Source: Balanoglossus misakiensis
Taxonomy: Eukaryota; Hemichordata
Length of the DNA stretch: 64,000 nt
Assembly (NCBI GenBank): GCA_040954595.2
Contig: CM082594.2
Location: forward strand, 434,001 to 498,000
Reading direction: 5' to 3'
Positions within the stretch are counted from its first letter, which is position 1, and every line of letters starts with the position of its first letter. Below, piece after piece: positions 34,427 to 49,087 of the stretch. The translations under genes and the position numbers were made by a program. Under the pieces are notes generated by a model. That model was not told the DNA's origin. It made no database searches and saw only the letters and a program-made list of their open reading frames with translations.

Positions 34427-36472
34427 GGGAATTCAATGTTAGAAAACCCGTGTGGAAAGTATCTCCTCCCGTTTGAAACTAAGAAAAGAATTTATTCTTA
34501 TTTATTTTGTTAAAAAGACAATTTTTCGAAAAAAAGTCGAAAATGGTAATTTTGTCTTGGGTGATTCAAATTATACCACCTTTTCTGGAATTTGCAGCAC
34601 TTTTTACAAGAGAACGACACTTCATGCTCCATAATATTTCCGAAAATGAAGAAAATAGTTAATTTTTTATGATTTTTTAAAAATTTACCATTTTTGTCAA
34701 AATATGGCCAAAATGGCTATTTTTTCTTGAATTCCGTCAATATCTCTGCATTTTTGGAGTGGTCGAAAGTTTTAACATACAATCAACATGTCATATATGA
34801 TCAGGGCACCACATTTGAAGAACAAAGGTTTTTTTATTTTTTTTTCTAAAAATGACATTTTCAAGGAAAATTTGGTAAAACGCAATTTTGTCTGCAGTGA
34901 GCCAAATTAGACGGTCTTTTGTGGAATTTGTATCGATATATACATACGAAGAGCATTCTATACTCCATCAGATTTCCAAAAATGTAGAAAACAGGTATTT
35001 TTTGTAATTTTCAAAAATTTACCATTTTGACCAAATTGTGGCTAAAATTGTTATTTTCGTGTTGAATGCCGCCAGTGTCACTGCTTTTAAAAGTCATAAA
35101 AACTTTTAACATACAAGCAATTGTTTATATATGATCAGGTCACCGAATTAAAAAAATAAAGAATGTTTTGCCTAAAAATGACCTTTTTGGTGCAAAAACG
35201 AATAAAACGCAATTTTGTATTAAATCAGCTCATTCAGAGTGCATTTTTTATAATCAGCACCATTTTTACATATATTGGAAATTTCATACATCATCAGATA
35301 TCCAAATATGAAAAAATGATTTAGATTTTAGATGATTGTCCAAAATTAGCTGATATCTAATAAATGTAGTATTGAACCGTTCTGTCCCCCCCTACATTAT
35401 ATGCGGTACGCCGATGTCAGCTTACCCGGCAGTACTGCAGGCCGTGCCCCCAAATAACGTCGGTGTGTGAAACGCCCTGGTTAAATTCGGGCTTTCTCTA
35501 TAAATTAACAGGCAATAATGCAGTCCTACCCGAACAAATGTCGAGTGTTGACCCGCTGTGACTTTCCCTCTTCGGTTTGCCCGACTTAGCCAACGTCTTT
35601 GTACTAGAGGGTCGGGTCTTTTGCCGAGCCAGGCCGAAGGAAATCCGACTTGATCACCGTTGCTAACGAACGCTAGTGTCTGTCATGGTGTGCCGGGGTT
35701 TTAGTCGAACCAGGCCGTAGGAAATCTGACTTGATCAACGTGGTCAATGTACGCGTGTTTCCGCTCTAAAGTGCCGGGGCTTCAGCTAAACCATGCCGTA
35801 GGAAATCCGACGTAATCACCGTTGATAACTTACGCCAGTCTGTGTCATATAGAGCCGGTGCACCAGCCGAATCACGCCGTAGGAAATCTGACTTGATCAA
35901 CGTGGTCAATGTACGCCTGTTTCTGCTCTAGAGTGCCGGGGCTTCAGCTGAGCCAGGCCGTAGGAAACCCGACGTGATTACCGTTGTTAACTTACGCCAG
36001 TCTGTGTCCTATATATAGTGCCGGGGCATCAGCCGTGCCAGGCCGAAGGAAATGTGAGTAGATCAACGTGGTCTCTGTACGCGTGTTTCTGCTCTAGAGT
36101 GCCGGGGCTTTATCCAAGCCATGCCGTAGAAAATCTGACTTGATCACCGTTGCTAACGTACGATAGTGTCTGTCATAGTGTGCCGGGGTTTTAGTCGAGC
36201 CAAGCCGTAGGAGATCAGACTTCATCAACGTGGTCTCTGTACGCGTGTTTCTGCTCTAGAGTGCCGGGGCTTTATCCAAGCCATGCCGTAGAAAATCTGA
36301 CTTGATCACCGTTGCTAACGTACGCTAGTGTCTGTCATATTGTGACGGAGATTTAGCCGAGCCAGGCCGTAGAAAAATCGACTTGTTCAACGTTACCAGT
36401 GTGCAACTGTTTCTGCTCTAGAGTGTCAGGGTTTTAGCCGACTTATGCTGTAGGAAATCTGAGTTGATGAAC
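34427..36472 (+). repeat. satellite copy 12 (2,046 bp), class C
   Basis: It is close to copies 6 and 14 throughout, with a 7-C tract and TACTAGAGGGTCGGG in the link. Confidence 0.93.
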
Positions 36473-38521
36473 GGGAATTCAATGTTAGAAAACCCGTGTG
36501 GAAAGTATCTCCTCCCGTTTGAAACTAAGAAAAGAATTTATTCTTATTCATTTTGTTAAAAAGACAATTTTTCGAAAAAAAGTCGAAAATGGTAATTTTG
36601 TCTTGGGTGATTCAAATTATACCACCTTTTCTGGAATTTGCAGCACTTTTTACAAGAGAACGACACTTCATGCTCCATAATATTTCCGAAAATGAAGAAA
36701 ATAGTTAATTTTTTATGATTTTTTAAAAATTTACCATTTTTGTCAAAATATGGCCAAAATGGCTATTTTTTCTTGAATTCCGTCAATATCTCTGCATTTT
36801 TGGAGTGGTCGAAAGTTTTAACATACAATCAACATGTCATATATGATCAGGGCACCACATTTGAAGAACAAAGGTTTTTTTATTTTTTTTTCTAAAAATG
36901 ACATTTTCAAGGAAAATTTGGTAAAACGCAATTTTGTCTGCAGTGAGCCAAATTAGACGGTCTTTTGTGGAATTTGTATCGATATATACATACGAAGAGC
37001 ATTCTATACTCCATCAGATTTCCAAAAATGTAGAAAACAGGTATTTTTTGTAATTTTCAAAAATTTACCATTTTGACCAAATTGTGGCTAAAATTGTTAT
37101 TTTCGTGTTGAATGCCGCCAGTGTCACTGCTTTTAAAAGTCATAAAAACTTTTAACATACAAGCAATTGTTTATATATGATCAGGTCACCGAATTAAAAA
37201 AATAAAGAATGTTTTGCCTAAAAATGACCTTTTTGGTGCAAAAACGAATAAAACGCAATTTTGTATTAAATCAGCTCATTCAGAGTGCATTTTTATAATC
37301 AGCACCATTTTTACATATAATGGAAATTTCATACATCATCAGATATCCAAATATGAAAAGATGATTTAGATTTTAGATGATTGTCCAAAATTAGCTGATA
37401 TCTGATAAATGTAGTATTGAACCGTTCTGTTTCTCCCCCCCTACATTATATGCGGTACGCCGATGTCACCTTACCCGGCAGTACTGCAGGCCGTGCCCCC
37501 AACTAACGTCGGTGTTTGAAGCGCCCTGGTTAAATTCGGGCTTTCTCTATAAATTAACAGGCAATAATGCAGTCCTACCCGAACAAATGTCGAGTGTTGA
37601 CCCGCTGTGACTTTCCCTCTTCGGTTTGCCCGACTTAGCCAACGTCTTTGTTCTAGAGGGTCGGGTCTTTTGCCGAGCCAGGCCGAAGGAAATCCGACTT
37701 GATCACCGTTGCTAACGAACGCTAGTGTCTGTCATGGTGTGCCGGGGTTTTAGTCGAGCCAGGCCGTAGGAGATCTGACTTGATCATCGTGGTCAATGTA
37801 CGCGTGTTTCCGCTCTAAAGTGCCGGGGCTTCAGCTAAACCATGCCGTAGGAAATCCGACGTAATCACCGTTGATAACTTACGCCAGTCTGTGTCATATA
37901 GAGCCGGTGCACCAGCCGAATCACGCCGTAGGAAATCTGACTTGATCAACGTGGTCAATGTACGCCTGTTTCTGCTCTAGAGTGCCGGGGCTTCAGCTGA
38001 GCCAGGCCGTAGGAAACCCGACGTGATTACCGTGGTTAACTTACGCCAGTCTGTGTCCTATATATAGTGCCGGGGCATCAGCCGTGCCAGGCCGAAGGAA
38101 ATGTGAGTAGATCAACGTGGTCTCTGTACGCGTGTTTCTGCTCTAGAGTGCCGGGGCTTTATCCAAGCCATGCCGTAGAAAATCTGACTTGATCACCGTT
38201 GCTAACGTACGATAGTGTCTGTCATAGTGTGCCGGGGTTTTAGTCGAGCCAAGCCGTAGGAGATCAGACTTCATCAACGTGGTCTCTGTACGCGTGTTTC
38301 TGCTCTAGAGTGCCGGGGCTTTATCCAAGCCATGCCGTAGAAAATCTGACTTGATCACCGTTGCTAACGTACGCTAGTGTCTGTCATATTGTGACGGAGA
38401 TTTAGCCGAGCCAGGCCGTAGAAAAATCGACTTGTTCAACGTTACCAGTGTGCAACTGTTTCTGCTCTAGAGTGTCAGGGTTTTAGCCGACTTATGCTGT
38501 AGGAAATCTGAGTTGATGAAC
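36473..38521 (+). repeat. satellite copy 13 (2,049 bp), class C
   Basis: It shares TTATTCATTTTG, GAAAAGATGATTT and TTTCTCCCCCC with copy 7 but keeps the normal tail length. Confidence 0.93.
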
Positions 38522-40567
38522 GGGAATTCAATGTTAGAAAACCCGTGTGGAAAGTATCTCCTCCCGTTTGAAACTAAGAAAAGAATTTATTCTTATTTAT
38601 TTTGTTAAAAAGACAATTTTTCGAAAAAAAGTCGAAAATGGTAATTTTGTCTTGGGTGATTCAAATTATACCACCTTTTCTGGAATTTGCAGCACTTTTT
38701 ACAAGAGAACGACACTTCATGCTCCATAATATTTCCGAAAATGAAGAAAATAGTTAATTTTTTATGATTTTTTAAAAATTTACCATTTTTGTCAAAATAT
38801 GGCCAAAATGGCTATTTTTTCTTGAATTCCGTCAATATCTCTGCATTTTTGGAGTGGTCGAAAGTTTTAACATACAATCAACATGTCATATATGATCAGG
38901 GCACCACATTTGAAGAACAAAGGTTTTTTTATTTTTTTTTCTAAAAATGACATTTTCAAGGAAAATTTGGTAAAACGCAATTTTGTCTGCAGTGAGCCAA
39001 ATTAGACGGTCTTTTGTGGAATTTGTATCGATATATACATACGAAGAGCATTCTATACTCCATCAGATTTCCAAAAATGTAGAAAACAGGTATTTTTTGT
39101 AATTTTCAAAAATTTACCATTTTGACCAAATTGTGGCTAAAATTGTTATTTTCGTGTTGAATGCCGCCAGTGTCACTGCTTTTAAAAGTCATAAAAACTT
39201 TTAACATACAAGCAATTGTTTATATATGATCAGGTCACCGAATTAAAAAAATAAAGAATGTTTTGCCTAAAAATGACCTTTTTGGTGCAAAAACGAATAA
39301 AACGCAATTTTGTATTAAATCAGCTCATTCAGAGTGCATTTTTTATAATCAGCACCATTTTTACATATATTGGAAATTTCATACATCATCAGATATCCAA
39401 ATATGAAAAAATGATTTAGATTTTAGATGATTGTCCAAAATTAGCTGATATCTAATAAATGTAGTATTGAACCGTTCTGTCCCCCCCTACATTATATGCG
39501 GTACGCCGATGTCAGCTTACCCGGCAGTACTGCAGGCCGTGCCCCCAAATAACGTCGGTGTGTGAAATGCCCTGGTTAAATTCGGGCTTTCTCTATAAAT
39601 TAACAGGCAATAATGCAGTCCTACCCGAACAAATGTCGAGTGTTGACCCGCTGTGACTTTCCCTCTTCGGTTTGCCCGACTTAGCCAACGTCTTTGTACT
39701 AGAGGGTCGGGTCTTTTGCCGAGCCAGGCCGAAGGAAATCCGACTTGATCAACGTTGCTAACGAACGCTAGTGTCTGTCATAGTGTGCCGGGGTTTTAGT
39801 CAAGCCAAGCCGTAGGAGATCTGACTTGATCATCGTGGTCAATGTACGCGTGTTTCCGCTCTAAAGTGCCGGGGCTTGAGCTAAACCAGGCCGTAGGAAA
39901 TCCGACGTAATCACCGTTGATAACTTACGCCAGTCTGTGTCATATAGAGCCGGTGCACCAGCGGAGTCACGCCGTAGGACATCTGACTTGATCAACGTGG
40001 TCAATGTACGCCTGTTTCTGCTCTAGAGTGCCGGGGCTTCAGCTGAGCCAGGCCGTAGGAAACCCGACGTGATTACCGTTGTTAACTTACGCCAGTCTGT
40101 GTCCTATATATAGTGCCGGGGCATCAGCTGTGCCAGGCCGAAGGAAATGGGAGTAGATCAACGTGGTCTCTGTACGCGTGTTTCTGCTCTAGAGTGCCAG
40201 GGCTTTAGCCAAGCCATGCCGTAGGAAATCTGACTTGATCAACGTTGCTAACGAACGCTAGTGTCTGTCATAGTGTGCCGGGGTTTTAGTCGAGCCAAGC
40301 CGTAGGAGATCAGACTTGATCAACGTGGTCTCTGTACGCGTGTTTCTGCTCTAGAGTGCCGGGGCTTTATCCCAGCCATGCCGTAGAAAATCTGACTTGA
40401 TCACCGTTGCTAACGTGCGCTAGTGTCTGTCATATTGTGACGGAGATTTAGCCGAGCCAGGCCGTTGAAAAATCGACTTGTTCAACGTTACCATTGTGCA
40501 ACTGTTTCTGCTCTAGAGTGTCAGGGTTTTAGCCGACTTATGCTGTAGGAAATCTGAGTTGATGAAT
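38522..40567 (+). repeat. satellite copy 14 (2,046 bp), class C front, D-type tail
   Basis: The front equals copy 12. The tail from about 39720 has GGGGCTTGAGCTAAACCAGG and CACCAGCGGAGTCACG, shared with the tail of copy 7 before copy 8. Confidence 0.9.
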
Positions 40568-42949
40568 GGGAATTCAATGTTAAAAAACCTGTGTGGAAAG
40601 TGTCTCTACCCTTTTGGAACTAAGAAAATAATTTATTCTTATTTATTTTGTAAAAATCACAATTTTTCGAAAAAAAGTCGAAAATGGTAATTTTGTCATG
40701 GGTGATTCAAATTATACCGCCTTTTGTGGAATTTGCAGCACTTTTTACAAGAGAACGACACTTCATGCTCCATAATATTTCCGAAAATGAAGAAAAGAGT
40801 TAATTTTTTATGATTTTTTAAAAATTTACCATTTTTGTCAAAATATGGCCAAAATTGCTATTTTTTCTTGATTTCCGTCAATATCTCTGCATTTTTGGAG
40901 TGGTCGAAAGTTTTAACATACAATCAACATGTCATATATGATCAGGGCACCAAATTCGAAGAACAAAGGTTTTTTTTATTTTTTTTTCTAAAAATGACAT
41001 TTTCAAGGAAAATTTGGTAAAACGCAATTTTGTCTGCAGTGAGCCAAATTGGCCGTTTTTTGTGTGGAATTTGTATCGATATATGTATACGAAGAGCATT
41101 CTATACTCCATCAGATTTCCGAAAATGTAGAAAACAGGTATTTTTTGTAATTTTCAAAAATTTACCATTTTGACCGAATTGTGGCTAAAATTGTTCTTTT
41201 CGTGTTGAATGCCGCCAGTGTCACTGCTTTTAAAAGTCATTAAAACTTTTAACATACAAGCAATTGTTTATATATGATCAGGTCACCGAATTTAAAGAAT
41301 AAAGAATGTTTTCCCTAAAAATGACCTTTTTGGTGCAAAAACGAATAAAACGCAATTTTGTATTAAATCAGCTCATTCAGAGTGCATTTTTTATAATCAG
41401 CACCATTTTTACATATAATGGAAATTTCATACATCATCAGATATCCAAATATGAAAAAATGATTTAGATTTTAGATGATTGTCCAAAAGTAGCTGATATC
41501 TAATAAATATAGTATTGAACCGTTCTGTTCCCCCCCCCCCCCCCTACATTAAATGCGGTACGCCGATGTCAGCTTACCCGTCAGTACTGCAGGCCGTGCC
41601 CACAACTAACGTCGGTGTTTGAAACGCCCTGGTTAAATTCGGGCTTTCTCTATAAATTGACAGGCAATATTGTAGTCCTACCGGAACAAATGTCGAGTGT
41701 TGACCCGCTGTGACTTTCCCTCTTCGGTTTGCCCGACTTAGCCAACGTCTTTGTACTAGAGTGTCGGGTGTTTTGCAGAGCCAGGCCGCAGGAAATCCGA
41801 CTTGATCACCGTTGCTAACGAACGCTAGTGTCTGTCATGGTGTGCCGGGGTTTTAGTCGAGCCAGGCCGTAGGAGATCTGACTTGATCATCGTGGTCAAT
41901 GTACGCGTGTTTCCGCTCTAAAGTGCCGGGGCTTCAGCTAAACCAGGCCGTAGGAAATCCGACGTAATCACCGTTGATATCTTACGCCAGTCTGTGTCAT
42001 ATAGAGGCGGTGCACCAGCCGAGTCACGCCGTAGGAATCTAATTTGATCAACGTGGTCAATGTACGCCTGTTTCTGCTCTAGAGTGCCGGGGCTTCAGCT
42101 GAGCCAGGCCGTAGGAAACCCGACGTGATTACCGTTGTTAACTTACGCCAGTCTGTGTCCTATATATAGTGCGGGGCATCAGCCGTGCCAGGCCTAAGGA
42201 AATGTGAGTAGATCAATGTGGTCTCTGTACGCGTGTTTCTGCTCTAGAATGCCAGGGCTTTAGCCAAGCCATGCCGTAGGAAATCTGAATTGATCAACGT
42301 TGCTAACGAACGCTAGTGTCCGTCATAGTGTGCCGGGGTTTTAGTCGAGCCAAGCCGTAGGAGATCTGACTTGATCATCGTGGTCAATGTACGCGTGTTT
42401 CCGCTCTAAAGTGCCGGGGCTTGAGCTAAACCAGGCCGTAGGAAATCCGACGTAATCACCGTTGATAACTTACGCCAGTCTGTGTCATATAGAGCCGGTG
42501 CACCAGCCGAGTCACGCCGTAGGAATCTGATTTGATCAACGTGGTCAATGTACGCCTGTTTCTGCTCTAGAGTGCCGGGGCTTCAGCTGAGCCAGGCCGT
42601 AGGAAACCCGACGTGATTACCGTTGTTAACTTACGCAAGTCTGTGTCCTATATATACTGCCGGGGCATCAGCCGTGCCAGGCCGAAGGAAATGTGAGTAG
42701 ATCAACGTGGTTTCTGTACGCGTGATTCTGCTCTAGAGTGCCAGGGCTTTAGCCAAGCCATGCCGTAGGAAATCTGACTTGATCAACGTTGCTAACGAAC
42801 GCTAGTGTCTGTCATATTGTGACGGAGATTTAGCCGAGCCAGGCCGTAGAAAAATCGACTTGTTCAACGTTACCAGTGTGCAACTGTTTCTGCTCTAGAG
42901 TGTCAGGGTTTTAGCCGACTTATGCTGTAGGAAATCTGAGTTGATGAAT
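40568..42949 (+). repeat. satellite copy 15 (2,382 bp), class D, four extra 81-bp units
   Basis: It is near-identical to copy 8 in the AT-rich half (AAAATTGCTATTTTTTCTTG). Its C-tract is 15 and its tail is longer by two dimers. Confidence 0.92.
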
Positions 42950-45000
42950 GGGAATTCAATGTTTAAAAACCTGTGTGGAAAGTGTCTCTACCCTTTTGAA
43001 ACTAAGAAAAGAATTTATTCTTATTTATTTTGAAAAAATCACAATTTTTCGAAAAAAAGTCGAAAATGGTAATTTTGTCATGGGTGATTCAAATTATACC
43101 GCCTTTTCTGGAATTTGCAGCACTTTTTACAAGAGAACGACACTTCATGCTCCATAATATTTCCGAAAATGAAGAAAAGAGTTAATTTTTTATGATTTTT
43201 TAAAAATTTACAATTTTTGTCAAAATATGGCCAAAATGGCTATTTTTTCTTGAATTCCGTCAATATCTCTGCATTTTTGGAGTGGTCGAAAGTTTTAACA
43301 TACAATCAACATGTCATATATGATCAGGGCACCAAATTCGAAGAACAAAGGTTTTTTTTTATTTTTTTTTCTAAAAATGACATTTTCAAGGAAAATTTGG
43401 TAAAACGCAATTTTGTCTGCAGTGAGCCAAATTGGCCGTTTTTTTGTGGAATTTGTATCGATATATGTATACGAAGAGCATTCTATACTCCATCAGATTT
43501 CCGAAAATGTAGAAAACAGGTATTTTTTGTAATTTTCAAAAATTTACCATTTTGACCGAATTGTGGCTAAAATTGTTATTTTCGCGTTGAATGCCGCCAG
43601 TGTCACTGCTTTTAAAAGTCATTAAAACTTTTAACATACAAGCAATTGTTTATATATGATCAGGTCACCGAATTTAAAGAATAAAGAATGTTTTCCCTAA
43701 AAATGACCTTTTTGGTGCAAAAACGAATAAAACGCAATTTTGTATTAAATCAGCTCATTCAGAGTGCATTTTTTATAATCAGCACCATTTTTACATATAA
43801 TGGAAATTTCATACATCATCAGATATCCAAATATGAAAAAATGATTTAGATTTTAGATGATTGTCCAAAAGTAGCTGATATCTAATAAATGTAGTATTGA
43901 ACCGTTCTGTCCCCCCCCCCCCCCCTACATTACATGCGGTACGCCGATGTCAGCTTACCCATCAGTACTGCAGGCCGTGCCCACAACTAACGTCGGTGTT
44001 TGAAACGCCCTGGTTAAATTCGGGCTTTCTCTATAAATTGACAGGCAATAATGTAGTCCTACCGGAACAAATGTCGAGTGTTGACCCGCTGTGACTTTCC
44101 CTCTTCGGTTTGCCCGACTTAGCCAACGTCTTTGTACTAGAGTGTCGGGTCTTTTGCAGAGCCAGGCCGAAGGAAATCCGACTTGATCACCGTTGCTAAC
44201 GAACGCTAGTGTCTGTCATGGTGTGCCGGGGTTTTAGTCGAGCCAGGCCGTAGGAGATCTGACTTGATCATCGTGGTCAATGTACGCGTGTTTCCGCTCT
44301 AAAGTGCCGGGGCTTCAGCTAAACCAGGCCGTAGGAAATCCGACGTAATCACCGTTGATAACTTACGCCAGTCTGTGTCATATAGAGCCGGTGTACCAGC
44401 CGAGTCACGCCGTAGGAAATCTTACTTGATCAACGTGGTCAATGTACGCCTGTTTCTGCTCTAGAGAGCCGGGGCTTCAGCTGAGCCAGGCCGTAGGAAA
44501 CCCGACGTGATTACCGTTGTTAACTTACGCCAGTTTGTGTCCTATATATAGTGCCGGGGCATCAGCCGTGCCAGGCCGAAGGAAATGTGAGTAGATCAAC
44601 GTGGTCTCTGTACGCGTGTTTCTGCTCTAGAGTGCCAGGGCTTTAGCCAAGCCATGCCGTAGAAAATCTGACTTGATCACCGTTGCTAACGAACGCTAGT
44701 GTCTGTCATAGTGTGCCGGGGTTTTAGTCGAACCAAGCCGTAGGAGATCAGACTTGATCAACGTGGTCTCTGTACGCCTGTTTCTGCTCTGGAGTGCCGG
44801 GGCTTTATCCAAGCCATGCCGTAGAAAATCTGACTTGATCACCGTTGCTAACCTACGCTAGTGTCTGTCATATTGTGACGGAGATTTAGCCGAGCCAGGC
44901 CGTAGAAAAATCGACTTGTTCAACGTTACCAGTGTGCAACTGTTTCTGTTCTAGAGTGTCAGGGTTTTAGCCGACTTGTAGGAAATCTGAGTTGATGAAC
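42950..45000 (+). repeat. satellite copy 16 (2,051 bp), class D
   Basis: It has a GTTTAAAAACCTGTG front like copy 9, then AAATTGGCCG and GATATATGTATACG. Its C-tract is 15. Confidence 0.92.
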
Positions 45001-47039
45001 GGGAATTCAATGTTAGAAATCCGTGTGGAAAGTATCTCTACCCGTTTGGAACTAAGAAAAGAATTTATTCTTATTTATTTTGTAAAAAAACAATATTTCG
45101 AAAAAAAGTCGAAAATGGTAATTTTGTCTTGGGTGATTCAAATTATACCGCCTTTTCTGGAATTTGCAGCACTTTTTACAAGAGAACGACACTTCATGCT
45201 CTATAATATTTCCGAAAATGAAGAAAAGAGTTAATTTTTTATGATTTTTTAAAAATTTACCATTTTTGTCAAAATATGGCCAAAATGGCTATTTTTTCTT
45301 GAATTCCGTCAATATCTCAGCATTTTTGGAGTGGTCGAAAGTTTTAACATACAATCAACATGTCATATATGATCAGGCACTAAATTCGAAGAACAAAGGT
45401 TTTTTATTTTTTTTTCTAAAAATGACATTTTCAAGGAAAATTTGGTAAAACGCAATTTTGTCTGAAGTGAGCCAAATTAGACGGTCTTTTGTGGAATTTG
45501 TATCGATATATACATACGAAGAGCATTCTATACTCCATCAGATTTCCGAAAATGTAGAAAACAGGTATTTTTTGTAATTTTCAAAAATTTACCATTTTGA
45601 CCGAATTGTGGCTAAAATTGTTATTTTCGTGTTGAATGCCGCCAGTGTCACTGCTTTTAAAAGTCATAAAAACTTCTAACATACAAGCAATTGTTTATAT
45701 ATGATAAGGTCACCGTATTAAAAAAATAAAGAATGTTTTGACTAAAAATGACCTTTTTGGTGCAAAAACGAATAAAACGCAATTTTGTATTAAATCAGCT
45801 CATTCAGAGTGCATTTTTTATAATCAGCACCATTTTTACATATAATGGAAATTTCATACATCATCAGATATCCCAAATATGAAAAAATGATTTAGATTTT
45901 AGATGATTGTCCAAAAGTAGCTGATATCTAATAAATGTAGTATTGAACCGTTCTGTCCCCCCCCTACATTACATGCGGTACGCCGATGTCAGCTTACCCA
46001 TCAGTACTGCAGGCCGTGCCCACAACTAACGTCGATGTTTGAAACGCCCTGGTTAAATTCGGGCTTTCTCTATAAATTGACAGGCAATAATGTAGTCCTA
46101 CCGGAACAAATGTCGAGTGTTGACCCGCTGTGACTTTCCCTCTTCGGTTTGCCCGACTTAGCCAACGTCTTTGTACTAGAGTGTCGGGTCTTTTGCAGAG
46201 CCAGGCCGAAGGAAATCCGACTTGATCACCGTTGCTAACGAACGCTAGTGTCTGTCATGGTGTGCCGGGGTTTTAGTCGAGCCAGGCCGTAGGAGATCTG
46301 ACTTGATCATCGTGGTCAATGTACGCGTGTTTCCGCTCTAAAGTGCCGGGGCTTCAGCTAAACCAGGCCGTAGGAAATCCGACGTAATCACCGTTGATAA
46401 CTTACGCCAGTCTGTGTCATGTAGAGCCGGTGTACCAGCCGAGTCACGCCGTAGGAAATCTTACTTGATCAACGTGGTCAATGTACGCCTGTTTCTGCTC
46501 TAGAGAGCCGGGGCTTCAGCTGAGCCAGGCCGTAGGAAACCCGACGTGATTACCGTTGTTAACTTACGCCAGTTTGTGTCCTATATATAGTGCCGGGGCA
46601 TCAGCCGTGCCAGGCCGAAGGAAATGTGAATAGATCAACGTGGTCTCTGTACGCGTGTTTCTGCTCTAGAGTGCCAGGGCTTTAGCCAAGCCATGCCGTA
46701 GAAAATCTGACTTGATCACCGTTGCTAACGAACGCTAGTGTCTGTCATAGTGTGCCGGGGTTTTAGTCGAACCAAGCAGTATGAGATCAGACTTGATCAA
46801 CGTGGTCTCTGTACGCGTGTTTCTGCTCTGGAGTGCCGGGGCTTTATCCAAGCCATGCCGTAGAAAATCTGACTTGATCACCGTTGCTAACCTACGCTAG
46901 TGTCTGTCATATTGTGACGGAGATTTAGCCGAGCCAGGCCGTAGAAAAATCGACTTGTTCAACGTTACCAGTGTGCAACTGTTTCTGTTCTAGAGTGTCA
47001 GGGTTTTAGCCGACTTGTAGGAAATCTGAGTTGATGAAC
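45001..47039 (+). repeat. satellite copy 17 (2,039 bp), class E
   Basis: Class E has GTTAGAAATCCGTGTGG, AAAACAATATTTCG and GATCAGGCACTAAATTCG. Its C-tract is 8. The unit before it has GACTTGTAGG, lacking the ATGCT of other copies. Confidence 0.92.
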
Positions 47040-49087
47040 GGGAATTCAATGTTAGAAATCCGTGTGGAAAGTATCTCTACCCGTTTGGAACTAAGAAAAG
47101 AATTTATTCTTATTTATTTTGTAAAAAAACAATATTTCGAAAAAAAGTCGAAAATGGTAATTTTGTCTTGGGTGATTCAAATTATACCGCCTTTTCTGGA
47201 ATTTGCAGCACTTTTTACAAGAGAACGACACTTCATGCTCTATAATATTTCCGAAAATGAAGAAAAGAGTTAATTTTTTATGATTTGTTAAAAATTTACC
47301 ATTTTTGTCAAAATATGGCCAAAATGGCTATTTTTTCTTGAATTCCGTCAATATCTCAGCATTTTTGGAGTGGTCGAAAGTTTTAACATACAATCAACAT
47401 GTCATATATGATCAGGCACTAAATTCGAAGAACAAAGGTTTTTTATTTTTTTTTCTAAAAATGACATTTTCAAGGAAAATTTGGTAAAACGCAATTTTGT
47501 CTGAAGTGAGCCAAATTAGACGGTCTTTTGTGGAATTTGTATCGATATATACATACGAAGAGCATTCTATACTCCATCAGATTTCCGAAAATGTAGAAAA
47601 CAGGTATTTTTTGTAATTTTCAAAAATTTACCATTTTGACCGAATTGTGGCTAAAATTGTTATTTTCGTGTTGAATGCCGCCAGTGTCACTGCTTTTAAA
47701 AGTCATAAAAACTTTTAACATACAAGCAATTGTTTATATATGATAAGGTCACCGAATTAAAAAAATAAAGAATGTTTTGACTAAAAATGACCTTTTTGGT
47801 GCAAAAACGAATAAAACGCAATTTTGTATTAAATCAGCTCATTCAGAGTGCATTTTTTATAATCAGCACCATTTTTACATATAATGGAAATTTCATACAT
47901 CATCAGATATCCAAATATGAAAAAATGATTTAGATTTTAGATGATTGTCCAAAAGTAGCTGATATCTAATAAATGTAGTATTGAACCGTTCTGTCCCCCC
48001 CCCCCCCTACATTACATGCGGTACGCCGATGTCAGCTTACCCATCAGTACTGCAGGCCGTGCCCACAACTAACGTCGGTGTTTGAAACGCCCTGGTTAAA
48101 TTCAGGCTTTCTCTATAAATTGACAGGCAATAATGTAGTCCTACCGGAACAAATGTCGAGTGTTGACCCGCTGTGACTTTCCCTGTTCGGTTTGCCCGAC
48201 TTAGCCAACGTCTTTGTACTAGAGTGTCGGGTCTTTTGCAGAGCCAGGCCGAAGGAAATCCGACTTGATCACCGTTGCTAACGAACGCTAGTGTCTGTCA
48301 TGGTGTGCCGGGGTTTTAGTCGAGCCAGGCCGTAGGAGATCTGACTTGATTATCGTGGTCAATGTACGCGTGTTTCCACTCTAAAGGGCCGGGGCTTCAG
48401 CTACACCAGGCCGTAGGAAATCCGACGTAATCACCGTTGATAACTTACGCCAGTCTGTGTCATATAGAGCCGGTGCACCAGCCGAGTCACGCCGTAGGAA
48501 ATCTTACTTGATCAACGTGGTCAATGTACGCCTGTTTCTGCTCTAGAGTGCCGGGGCTTCAGCTGAGCCAGGCCGTGGGAAACCCGACGTGATTACCGTT
48601 GTTAACTTACGCCAGTTTGTGTCCTATATATAGTGCCGGGGCATCAGCCGTGCCAGGCCGAAGGAAATGTGAGTAGATCAACGTGGTCTCTGTACGCGTG
48701 TTTCTGCTCTAGAGTGCCAGGGCTTTAGCCAAGCCATGCCGTAGGAAATCTGACTTGATCAACGTTGCTAACGAACGCTAATGTCTGTCATAGTGTGCCG
48801 GGGTTTTAGTCGAGCCAAGCCGTAGGAGATCAGACTTGATCAACGTGGTCTCTGTACGCGTGTTTCTGCTCTAGAGTGCCGGGGCTTTATCCAAGCCATG
48901 CCGTAGAAAATCTGACTTGATCACCGTTGCTAACGGACGCTAGTGTCTGTCATATTGTGACGGAGATTTAGCCGAGCCAGGCCGTAGAAAAATCGACTTG
49001 TTCAACGTTACCAGTGTGCAACTGTTTCTGCTCTAGAGTGTCAGGGTTTTAGCCGACTTATGCTGTAGGAAATCTGAGTTGATGAAC
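47040..49087 (+). repeat. satellite copy 18 (2,048 bp), class E
   Basis: It follows copy 17 and is nearly identical to it, apart from a 13-C tract, a few substitutions (GATTTGTTAAAAATT) and class A-like tail units. Confidence 0.92.
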
